From NCBI RefSeq assembly GCF_025685575.1, contig NZ_JAGSYD010000001.1:685852-749851 (forward strand): a stretch of 64,000 nt of DNA, read 5' to 3'. Source of the stretch: Granulicella cerasi. Lineage in GTDB: Bacteria; Acidobacteriota; Terriglobia; Terriglobales; Acidobacteriaceae. Every line of letters starts with the position of its first letter. The first letter of the stretch is position 1. The position numbers and the translations under genes were made by a program. The notes beneath the pieces are model-generated. The model saw only the letters and a list, made by a program, of their open reading frames with translations. It had not been told where the DNA came from and made no database searches. Shown here piece by piece: positions 1 through 9,814 of this stretch.

Positions 1-2217
<2,217 letters not shown>

Positions 2218-2260
2218 CGAAGGGTTCACTTAGTTCCGGCAAGAAGAGGGAGTGGGATCG

Positions 2261-2803
2261 ATGGCGAAACGCGTATATGGAGTGGCGATTGCGATGTTGC
2301 TGGCGGCAGCGGGAGCGCTGACCGCTCAGGAACCTCAGGCCGCCCGGTCGCCGCGGCCAGGTAAGGTTGTTGAGTTGACTGCGGGAAGCTGCGTGTCTGT
2401 AGAAGCTGGCGATCTGATTTCTTTCACCTGGAATCCGGTCTTCACTCCGGCGAACAACGTTGTCGGGATCGGCGGCTTCGAGCTTGGTTTTGATCTTGTT
2501 GGAGCGGAAGGTTCCGCAGGGCGAGGTCGTAGCCAGCTCACGCTCGAGGCGATTCCGCCGCGGAGCTCAGGGCATCTCGGTGCGGAGAATGCGGTCGCGG
2601 ATGCAGGCAACGGTTACTACAAATTGCACTTCCTGGTGCCGCAACTGAATCTCCCGTCGGGGGAGTACCACCTTCGCCGTGCCGCTGCGCTGCCGAAGCT
2701 TGCAAACCCGCAGACCGACACAGTACCGGCCATGTCGAATACCCCGACGGCCTCCATGTTTTGCCTGACCCTCAGTAACACCAGCACCGGCCGACGCCGG
2801 TAG
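2261..2803 (+). CDS. Small secreted protein of unknown function
   Basis: This 180-residue protein starts MAKRVYGVAIAMLLAAAG and has a clear signal peptide with likely cleavage after LTAQ. I chose the ATG because AGAGGGAG lies about 9 bases before it; an in-frame GTG three codons upstream sits too close to that site. The mature part carries segments such as EAGDLISFTWNPVF and LPSGEYHLRRAAALPK, which look like a beta-sandwich, but I recognise no family. It sits between the collagen-like gene and the NHL-repeat gene in the same direction with gaps of 43 and 26 bases, so it is probably co-transcribed and may assist the surface protein. Function unknown. Confidence 0.7.
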   Translation: MAKRVYGVAIAMLLAAAGALTAQEPQAARSPRPGKVVELTAGSCVSVEAGDLISFTWNPVFTPANNVVGIGGFELGFDLVGAEGSAGRGRSQLTLEAIPPRSSGHLGAENAVADAGNGYYKLHFLVPQLNLPSGEYHLRRAAALPKLANPQTDTVPAMSNTPTASMFCLTLSNTSTGRRR

Positions 2804-2829
2804 AACGTTTCATCATCGAGGAAGCACTC

Positions 2830-5130
2830 GTGTCCCAACGGAGCAACAAAACGCAGGCTCAATTCCAAGCATCCGCATCAACGCCGTGCTGTGCCGAGCT
2901 GTCTCTCTCGATGTCTTCACGCGTTCGCCGCTGGGTTGGAGTTGCCAGTCTTGTGCTCATGGGCTTCTGCGGCGCTACTGCGGGCCTCGCACAGGGCCAG
3001 CTCACGGTCACGCCGGCACGCTCGGCATCGACGCTTGCGGGTACAGGCAGCGTGGGATTCAGCGGTGATGGTGGCGCGGCCACCTCGGGCACGGTAGCGG
3101 CACCGCGAGCCGTAGCGTATGACGCTGCGGGCAATCTCTACATCGCGGACACGCTGAACCATGTGATTCGCGAAGTAGTGAAGTCCACCGGCGCGATCAC
3201 GACCATCGCGGGTACTGGCGTAGAAGGTTTCGCAGGCGACGGTGGCGCAGCCACAGCAGCGCTGCTCGATACGCCGGAAGGCATCGCCGTGGATGCGAAC
3301 GGCAACATCTACATCGCCGATACCCGCAACCAGCGCATTCGCAAGATCACAAACGGTACGATCACGACGATCGCAGGCACGGGCGTCGCGGGGTTTAGCG
3401 GTGACGGCGCAGCCGCCACCGGCGCCACCCTCAACCAGCCGAGTTCCGTGGCGGTCGACGCGGGCGGCAACATCTACATCGCCGACACCAACAATCAGCG
3501 CGTTCGCAAGATCAGTTCCACCGGCACGATCACGACGATCGCGGGCACGGGTGACCAGGGCTATACCGGCGATGGCGCAGCCGCGACCGGCGCTCAGCTC
3601 GACACGCCGACCAGCGTCGCCGTCGATACGACGGGCAATGTTTACATCGCGGACTCGCACAATCAGCGTGTGCGCGTGATCAACGCTTCCGGCAGTATCT
3701 CCACAATCGCTGGCGCGGGCACACCGACCTTCGCGGGCGACTTCAGCGGTGATGGCGCGACGGCTACTGCAGCTCTGCTCTCCAAGCCTACGGGCGTGAG
3801 CGTCGATGCGAGCGGCAACGTCTTCATCGCAGACACCAATAACCAGCGCGTACGCCAGCTTGGCGGAGGCGTCATTCAGACAGTGGAAGGCACGGGCGGT
3901 CAGGGCTATGCGGCTGACGGCGGCGTCGCAACCTCTGCGGTACTGAACTCGCCGCGTGGCGTGGGATTGAATGCGAACGGCGATCTCGCCGTGGCAGATA
4001 CGCTGGACCAGCGCGTGCGCGGTGGCTTGTTGCCGACGATCACCTTTGGCTCGCAGGCTGTGGGCATCGCGAGCACGGCTCAGGCGGTCACACTGGCGAA
4101 CACCGGCACCGCCGCGATCACGGTCAGCGCGATCACCTTTACGGGGCCCTTCATCGGCGCAACGGGCGGTACCTGCGCAGCCACGCCTTCACTCGCGGCC
4201 GGCGCAAGCTGCACGCAGAACGTAGCTTTCCTGCCGACCGCTACCGGCGCGGCCAGCGGTTCGGTCGTCTTTGGCGGTACGGGCGTTATCAATCAGAAGA
4301 TCCTGCTCGCAGGCACGGGCGCTCCCGCATCGACGACGACCACGGTCACGGCTTCGCAGGCTACAGTGCTCGCGCAACAGTCTGTGACCTTCACGGCCCA
4401 GGTGGTTCCGGCGGGCCTCGGCACGCCGACGGGCACGGTGCAGTTCTACGCGAATGGTGCAGCCATCGGCGGCCCGGTTACGTTGCTGAACTCGGGTATC
4501 GCGGCGCTTTCGACGAGCTTCGGCACAGCCGGTACGTACACGATCACAGCGGTTTACTCGGGCGATGCGAACTTCGCCACGAGCAGCTCCTCCGCGATCA
4601 GCGAGACGATTGCTGACTACACGCTGACCACGGTGGGTTCGACGACGCAGACCGCGCCGCCGCTCGGCACCGTGGCCTACACGCTGCAGGTCGCACCGGT
4701 CACCGGTGCGTTCAACTACCCGATCACCTTCGCGGCAACGGGCGCACCTTCGGGTTCGGTCATTACCTTCTCGCCGACCACCGTTACGCCGGGCTCTGGT
4801 CCCGCTACAGTGACGATGAGCGTCAAGGCGCCTGCCTTGAAGGCTGCGCTCGAGCATCATCGCGGATGGTTTGGCGGCGGCGCTGCAACCTTCGCGCTTC
4901 TGCTGCTGCCGCTGGGCATCGGTGCTCGCCGCAAGGGACAACGCTTCCGTCCGCTGCTGCTTGTGCTTTGCGGCCTGGGTAGCCTCGGCGTGCTCGGCAT
5001 GACAGGTTGCTCGTCGGGCTTCTTCTCGCAGGCACCGCAGAGCTACACCATCACGGTGACCTCCACCGCAACGGGCACCAACGGCGCTACGCTACAGCAC
5101 ACCACGCAGGTCACGCTGACCGTGGAATAA
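2830..5130 (+). CDS. Secreted NHL-repeat / Ig-like domain protein with C-terminal membrane anchor
   Basis: This protein has 766 residues and a GTG start preceded by GAGGAAG. A ~30-residue leader precedes the signal-peptide core (WVGVASLVLMGFCGATAG). Six or so NHL beta-propeller repeats follow (AVDANGNIYIADTRNQRIRK and variants) at about residues 55-400. Next comes an ASH/choice-of-anchor-D-like domain (GSQAVGIASTAQAVTLANTG) at about 400-500, then a Big_3-type Ig-like repeat (TPTGTVQFYANG, YSGDANFA) at about 500-600 and a further beta domain. Near the C-terminus a hydrophobic segment (FALLLLPLGIGARRKG) is followed by a second one ending in a lipobox-like LGMTGCSSG, then a short beta tail. This anchor arrangement recurs in acidobacterial exported proteins as I remember them. 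NHL propellers usually bind proteins or ligands; the actual ligand is unknown. Confidence 0.8.
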   Translation: MSQRSNKTQAQFQASASTPCCAELSLSMSSRVRRWVGVASLVLMGFCGATAGLAQGQLTVTPARSASTLAGTGSVGFSGDGGAATSGTVAAPRAVAYDAAGNLYIADTLNHVIREVVKSTGAITTIAGTGVEGFAGDGGAATAALLDTPEGIAVDANGNIYIADTRNQRIRKITNGTITTIAGTGVAGFSGDGAAATGATLNQPSSVAVDAGGNIYIADTNNQRVRKISSTGTITTIAGTGDQGYTGDGAAATGAQLDTPTSVAVDTTGNVYIADSHNQRVRVINASGSISTIAGAGTPTFAGDFSGDGATATAALLSKPTGVSVDASGNVFIADTNNQRVRQLGGGVIQTVEGTGGQGYAADGGVATSAVLNSPRGVGLNANGDLAVADTLDQRVRGGLLPTITFGSQAVGIASTAQAVTLANTGTAAITVSAITFTGPFIGATGGTCAATPSLAAGASCTQNVAFLPTATGAASGSVVFGGTGVINQKILLAGTGAPASTTTTVTASQATVLAQQSVTFTAQVVPAGLGTPTGTVQFYANGAAIGGPVTLLNSGIAALSTSFGTAGTYTITAVYSGDANFATSSSSAISETIADYTLTTVGSTTQTAPPLGTVAYTLQVAPVTGAFNYPITFAATGAPSGSVITFSPTTVTPGSGPATVTMSVKAPALKAALEHHRGWFGGGAATFALLLLPLGIGARRKGQRFRPLLLVLCGLGSLGVLGMTGCSSGFFSQAPQSYTITVTSTATGTNGATLQHTTQVTLTVE

Positions 5131-5158
5131 GTGCCTTCGGGTACCAGAGGAGAAGAGT

Positions 5159-5752
5159 TTGAAGAAGTCCGCAACGAAGGCGATACTCACCTTGGCGATG
5201 GCGCTGCTGACCGCGCCGCTGATGGCGCAGACCGCGACGACGGCCCCAGCGCCGAAGAAAGCTGACCTCGACTTCGCGGTCAGCTTCGTCGCCCAGCGCG
5301 CCTTCAGTGCGGGCACGGATACGCCCTTCTGGCTCACGGGTGGCAAGGCTGAGTTCGGTGCGTCCATGTGGCACGGGCTCGGCGCGGCGATCGCGGTGTC
5401 GGGGACCCATGCCGCGTCGATCGGCGGTAGCGGTATCCCGGTGTCGTACGTCGTGTGGACGGCTGGCCCGCGCTATCGCTGGCACACCGGCCACCGCGTC
5501 TCGGTCTACGGTGAAGCGATGGCAGGCGAGGCCAACGGCTTCCGCAGCATCTTCCCGGCGCCCACGGCAGCCCAGCCAGACGCCAACGGCCTTGCTGTCC
5601 GTGCAGGCTTCGGCATTGATCTTGCGGTGAAGAAGCACTTTGCAATTCGCGCGCTCGACGCAAGCTACCTCTACTCGCAGTTGCCGAACGCTGACACCAA
5701 CAAGCAGCACGTCATGCAGTTGGGCGCGGGCGTCGTCTTCCGCTTCCACTAG
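5159..5752 (+). CDS. Outer-membrane beta-barrel protein
   Basis: This 197-residue protein has a TTG start with AGAGGAGAAG five bases upstream. The signal peptide (KAILTLAMALLTAPLMAQ) is followed by alternating amphipathic strands. Examples are GLGAAIAVSGTHAA, YVVWTAGPRYRW and VSVYGEAMAGEA, ending in an aromatic C-terminus (VVFRFH) typical of small OmpA/OprF-like barrels assembled by BAM. It follows the NHL gene by 28 bases and is the last gene before a strong terminator, so it probably belongs to the same transcript. It may help anchor or export the surface proteins, or act as a porin; no substrate can be read from the sequence. Confidence 0.72.
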   Translation: MKKSATKAILTLAMALLTAPLMAQTATTAPAPKKADLDFAVSFVAQRAFSAGTDTPFWLTGGKAEFGASMWHGLGAAIAVSGTHAASIGGSGIPVSYVVWTAGPRYRWHTGHRVSVYGEAMAGEANGFRSIFPAPTAAQPDANGLAVRAGFGIDLAVKKHFAIRALDASYLYSQLPNADTNKQHVMQLGAGVVFRFH

Positions 5753-5773
5753 AATTCACTGCCTCCGCAACGG

Positions 5774-5803
5774 AAAAGCGCCGCACAAATGTGCGGCGCT
5801 TTT
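5774..5803. terminator. Bidirectional intrinsic terminator
   Basis: A perfect 12-bp stem AAGCGCCGCAC/GTGCGGCGCTT (with one more A-T pair) encloses the loop AAAT. A-runs flank it on the left and T-runs on the right, so it can stop transcription of both convergent genes. It sits between the beta-barrel gene and the response-regulator gene. Confidence 0.9.
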
Positions 5804-5805
5804 CT

Positions 5806-6441
5806 TTAGTTCAGTGTGATGAGCCCCGTCTGCAGCGCGATGAAGATCGCCTCTGTACGGTCGCTCACTTCAAGCTTTTCGGCGATGTGGTTCATGTGAT
5901 TGCGCACAGTGAACTGGCTGATGTTCAGCGTCGCTGCCACCTCTTTGTTCGTCAGGCCCTTGGCGACGAGTTCCAGCACCTCTCGCTCACGACCGCTCAG
6001 GCCAGCGGTCATGCGCTTGCCATCCAGCCGTTCGGCGATGCGCCGCGGAAAGGCTTGCTTGCCCGCGTATACCTGCCGAATGGCCTTCATGATGTCTTCC
6101 GGCGGCGCTTCCTTATGCAGGAATCCCATGGCACCCGCCTTCACCGCAGAGTAGATCTCTTCGTCGAACTCGAAGCTCGAAAGCACGATCGGCTTCACCT
6201 GCGGGTGGTACTCACGCAGCCGCTCGAGCGTGTCGATGCCAGAGAGTCCCTGCATCCGCAGATCGACAAGGATCACATCGACCACGGTGCGCGCGAGCAC
6301 CTGCAGCGCGTCCTGCCCGCTGCCCGACGAACCAACGATGGTGAAGTCCTCCTGCATCTGCAACAACGCCGACAGCCCAAAGCGGACGATCGGGTGGTCA
6401 TCGACGAGATAGATGCGGATGTTGGCTGGCGCTGCGCTCAC
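5806..6441 (-). CDS. NarL/FixJ-family response regulator
   Basis: This 211-residue DNA-binding response regulator has a receiver domain at residues 8-125, with acidic pair D14/D15, phosphoacceptor D60 (ILVDLRMQG) and conserved K110 (FLHKEA). A LuxR-type helix-turn-helix lies at about 145-207 (LSGREREVLELVAKGLTNKE, TVRNHMNHIAEKL). It is the last gene of a minus-strand operon after the histidine kinase (18-base gap) and the sugar-binding lipoprotein, so it is the output of that sensor. Its targets are not visible; the neighbouring TonB receptor and carbohydrate genes are reasonable guesses. Confidence 0.93.
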   Translation of the reverse strand: MSAAPANIRIYLVDDHPIVRFGLSALLQMQEDFTIVGSSGSGQDALQVLARTVVDVILVDLRMQGLSGIDTLERLREYHPQVKPIVLSSFEFDEEIYSAVKAGAMGFLHKEAPPEDIMKAIRQVYAGKQAFPRRIAERLDGKRMTAGLSGREREVLELVAKGLTNKEVAATLNISQFTVRNHMNHIAEKLEVSDRTEAIFIALQTGLITLN

Positions 6442-6459
6442 AGGGCTTCCTTCAAGGTT

Positions 6460-8559
6460 CTAGATGGGACCGAGGCCACGCTGTTCTTTCGAGGTGGCGG
6501 CCCTGAGCATATCACCCAGCGTACGCCACAAACCACCCGCCAGTGGCTTCGGTGCGCGCACGCAGATCGTAGTGCCTTTGCTCGGCATGGAGCGCACCAC
6601 GAGCTTGCCGCGTACCTTGCTCGCACGACTGGCCATGCCGATCAGGCCTAACCCCTGCTGCGTGCCATCGGCGGCGAAGCCCATGCCATCATCCTCGATG
6701 GCAAGCTCGACCTCGCGCTTATGGAAGGTGAGGACCAGGCGTAGTGACTTGCAGTGTCCATGATGGATCGCGTTGCTGATCGCCTCCTGCCCAATGCGGA
6801 AGAAGGCGTCCGTAAGCGCGACGCCGAGGATGATGACGCGACCGACGATCTCTGTTTCGACCACGAGGTCGCCGCCGTCGGCGATGCGGCGCGCGGTCTG
6901 TTCGAGCGCCTCCAGCAGCGCGGGCGCGTTGCGCAAACGCGGTCTTAGCGCGGCGATGGTGTTACTGGCATCGCGATGGCTATGCTGCACCATCTCCAGC
7001 GCATGCTCAATGTGCGACTGCACGACCTCCGGTCCGCGCCGCTCCATCTTCGCTGCGGTGAGTTGATAAGCGATGCCCGTGAAGCTCTGCGCGAGCGTGT
7101 CGTGCATTTCGAACGCAAGCTGCTCGCGCTGCTGCAAAGCGCTCTCAAGTTGCCACTGTTGCAGCCGATGCAGCATGTACTGCGCGGCCAGCAGCAACAA
7201 CAGGAACAACGCCGAGACGAGCAGGATGTGCCGCAGTGACCACCACGGTGGTGCGCTCACGACTTCTGCGCGGTCCGCGACCAGGGCAAACGGATAGACG
7301 CCCTGCGTAAACTGCGGCAACGAAGTCGCGAGCCCATACACGCGCAGTCTGCTGCCCGCCTCGAGCTTTGCATCGCCGCTGCTGAACGAGGGAGCTTCCA
7401 CGCTGCGAAATACGAGGTCGCCATCGCGAAGAAGAAGTTCGTGGCCGTCGGGCGTGTCGTTGCTCGCGATGAGCGTGCCTTCCAGATCAATGTAACGCCC
7501 ACGATAGGTGCCGCTTGTGAGCTGCGCCGCAGTCACAGAGAACGGTGGTCGCGGAACATCGGACCACAGCACATGAATGTCTGCGTTCTCCAGACTGCTG
7601 CGGAAGCGCTCCGACACGAGCGTTCCGCGCGCGATGACGATATCCCCACGCTTGAGCGGTGAGTGGGGATCAACGTGCGGCACGATGAGCGCGTTCGTGT
7701 CGTCCTGAATCGCCAGCAGCGGTGGAACAGAGATGACCGAGCCTTGCAGCGTCACGTTCGGATGCTCGCCCGGCAACATCAGGAAGCTGACGATCGGCTG
7801 AACACCTGCCTGCGGAACACGCAGCTCCGCCTCGCCGCGCAGCGCCGCTTCATAGCGCGCGGTGCGGTCGGGCGCATAGGGAAGAGCCTGCGGCACGTCG
7901 ACGCTGTGCAGCGCTTCCGTGCGAAGTTGCTCGAATGCATCACGCACAGGCGCCTGCACCTGCAGCGGTGTCCACGAAGCGCGAGTGCGCGAGCTTCGCA
8001 AGCCGAGATGACCACTTGCGATGCAGCTATCGTCATGCGCAACCAGTGAAGTGACTCGTCCATCTGCAAGTCGTAACTGCACGCCAAAGTTACAGCCGAT
8101 AGCTATGACCCTCAGATGAGCTGCATGGGTGAGGTCTGAGTCTTGCGGCAGCAGCACGCGTGCCATCGGCTGCCAGCCGAAGTCCGCTCGGCCAAACTCC
8201 AGCGTCGCATCAGCAGCGCGCACACCGGCGTAATAACCGTGAAAAGCGTCGACGCCGACCTCTTCGCCTGACGAACGGAAGATAACACCAGCATCGCCAT
8301 CGCTCTCGGAAACGATGAGATCTGTATCGAGCACGAAGTCGCTCACCTGCGAATTCGTATGCACAAACTTCGCGTCGCGCTCTTCTGTGAAGTTCACTGT
8401 CAGCGCGTTGTCCTGCTTCCATGTGCCGCTATATGCGGTCCATGCGCTGCGTGGATCTGTGTGGTCACGAAAGTGCTGGAAGGCGATAAGCGCCACAGCC
8501 AGCGCGATCAACGCCCCGAGATCGTAGGCCACAAATCGCAAGCGCCGATAGCGGTTCAT
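6460..8559 (-). CDS. Membrane sensor histidine kinase (HisKA_3) with large extracytoplasmic domain
   Basis: This 699-residue protein starts at an ATG that overlaps the stop of the upstream gene (ATGA), so the two are translationally coupled. TM1 (about 11-29) is followed by a ~430-residue extracytoplasmic region. Its first part (YSGTWKQDNALTVNF, GVIFRSSGEEVGVDAFHGYY) resembles LamG/DUF1080-type glycan-binding sandwiches. The rest has OB-fold-like strands (GDIVIARGTLVS). TM2 (LLVSALFLLLLLAAQYML, about 440-460) leads to a HisKA_3 dimerisation domain with H486 (FEMHDTLAQSF) and an HATPase_c domain with N596 (GQEAISNAIHHG), G1 DDGMGF and G2 GLGLIGM. This is the architecture of kinases that signal to NarL-type regulators. 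The glycan-sensing role is inference from the fold-like features and neighbours. Confidence 0.88.
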   Translation of the reverse strand: MNRYRRLRFVAYDLGALIALAVALIAFQHFRDHTDPRSAWTAYSGTWKQDNALTVNFTEERDAKFVHTNSQVSDFVLDTDLIVSESDGDAGVIFRSSGEEVGVDAFHGYYAGVRAADATLEFGRADFGWQPMARVLLPQDSDLTHAAHLRVIAIGCNFGVQLRLADGRVTSLVAHDDSCIASGHLGLRSSRTRASWTPLQVQAPVRDAFEQLRTEALHSVDVPQALPYAPDRTARYEAALRGEAELRVPQAGVQPIVSFLMLPGEHPNVTLQGSVISVPPLLAIQDDTNALIVPHVDPHSPLKRGDIVIARGTLVSERFRSSLENADIHVLWSDVPRPPFSVTAAQLTSGTYRGRYIDLEGTLIASNDTPDGHELLLRDGDLVFRSVEAPSFSSGDAKLEAGSRLRVYGLATSLPQFTQGVYPFALVADRAEVVSAPPWWSLRHILLVSALFLLLLLAAQYMLHRLQQWQLESALQQREQLAFEMHDTLAQSFTGIAYQLTAAKMERRGPEVVQSHIEHALEMVQHSHRDASNTIAALRPRLRNAPALLEALEQTARRIADGGDLVVETEIVGRVIILGVALTDAFFRIGQEAISNAIHHGHCKSLRLVLTFHKREVELAIEDDGMGFAADGTQQGLGLIGMASRASKVRGKLVVRSMPSKGTTICVRAPKPLAGGLWRTLGDMLRAATSKEQRGLGPI

Positions 8560-9524
8560 TGGCCGCTCCAGCGATAGACGGGGATGGAAAAGAAGCCGTG
8601 ATCCACGGCCCACGCGAGGTTGCTGTGCGTCACCAGCACCGGCGGTATCAGCGTCAGCCCCGGCGCCTGCTCGTCATGCATCTGCAGCGAGAGATTATGC
8701 ATAGCTGCCTTGCCGATAGCAGCTGTATCCTGCGCCACTACAGCGTCAACGTATCCGGTCTCGAGCGGCAACAGCATGTCCTGATCGAAGCCGATGATCT
8801 TTACGTTTGCAGAGGCTTTGTTCGCCAGACGCGCATAGTAAGCGCCGCGCGTTGCCATGGCAGAGACCGCGATGATCGCGTCGACCGGCTCCTTGCGCTG
8901 CAGGATCTCCTGCGCGATCTGCTGCTGATGCGTCAGCGCTGTATCACCGAAGTGGCGATCAACAATACGGACAGCAGGAGCGACCTCCGCCAGCGCAGTC
9001 TCAAAGTCCTGCTCACGCGTCAGGTTGGTTTCCGAGTGAGACATGATGCCGATGATCGCGATCGTGCCATGTCCATGCAGTAGGCTTGCGAGGTATTGCG
9101 CGGCCAGCATGGTGCCGCGTGCTTCGTCGTTGGCTACGTACGAGAGCAACGTCGAGGGCGGGGGGCCGAGGTCATCATCCACGACGACCACGGGTACGCC
9201 GCGCGCCATCGTGTCGAGCACTGCCGTACGTGCAGAGAGAGTTTCATCTGGCGACAAAATAAAGCCGCCATAGCTCTTCGACTGCAGGCCCGCATAAAGC
9301 TTCATCTGCTCGTTGTAAGCACCCCCATCGGCGGGCGCATTCCAATAGATTTTCAGCTTTTGCGATGCAGCTTCTTCGGCGATTCCCTGGTGAAGGTTCT
9401 CCCAGAGGGGCGTGCCTGTCGTGCGCGGCAACACAGCGACAGCCGTCGTATGGCGATGACAACCTATCGCGGCCAGATACGACGCGAAGAGCAATCCCCC
9501 GAAAATGCGCGAAAGTATGGGCAT
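8556..9524 (-). CDS. Periplasmic sugar-binding lipoprotein (RbsB/LacI-type)
   Basis: This 322-residue protein has a lipoprotein signal peptide (ASYLAAIGC, lipobox Cys at about 22). The body resembles Peripla_BP_4 sugar-binding proteins: AVLPRTTGTPLWENLHQGI at the start, GGFILSPDE, DTMARGVPVVVVDDDL, GHGTIAIIGIMSHSETN and KIIGFDQDM. No ABC permease or ATPase gene is near it. It is the first gene of an operon with a histidine kinase and response regulator and overlaps the kinase start by four bases. It therefore more likely presents ligand to the kinase than feeds a transporter, as in LuxP/LuxQ-like or XylF-LytS-type sensors. The ligand is probably a monosaccharide. Confidence 0.85.
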   Translation of the reverse strand: MPILSRIFGGLLFASYLAAIGCHRHTTAVAVLPRTTGTPLWENLHQGIAEEAASQKLKIYWNAPADGGAYNEQMKLYAGLQSKSYGGFILSPDETLSARTAVLDTMARGVPVVVVDDDLGPPPSTLLSYVANDEARGTMLAAQYLASLLHGHGTIAIIGIMSHSETNLTREQDFETALAEVAPAVRIVDRHFGDTALTHQQQIAQEILQRKEPVDAIIAVSAMATRGAYYARLANKASANVKIIGFDQDMLLPLETGYVDAVVAQDTAAIGKAAMHNLSLQMHDEQAPGLTLIPPVLVTHSNLAWAVDHGFFSIPVYRWSGQ

Positions 9525-9814
9525 AGACGTTAGCGAGGCCCCAGCATACGCGAGCCAAAAGAGCCTCGACTACCCCCGTTTTCGGGGCTGGTCAGGGCAC
9601 TGGTACATCTGTACCATGCGAGTCGTTATAGCGGTTCCCTATTGTTCGGTTCGACTCGAGAAAGATTTCTTACACACGGCGAAAGAAACCGTCTGTCAAA
9701 AGAATTTGCCTCGTAGCCATTGGCCCCTTCAACAAGGGCATGGAGACCAAACGCATGACGGACCGGCAAGCTACAAAGTCTTTCGTCGCACATTCGGAAG
9801 CAGGACAGAACACT
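9525..9814. promoter_or_regulatory. Divergent control region with 16-bp palindromic operator
   Basis: These 290 bases separate the minus-strand sensor operon from the plus-strand TonB receptor gene. At 9601-9616 lies TGGTACATCTGTACCA, a perfect 7-bp inverted repeat with a 2-base spacer. It resembles GntR/FadR-type or LacI-type operators. No convincing -35/-10 pair could be assigned by eye. Confidence 0.55.
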
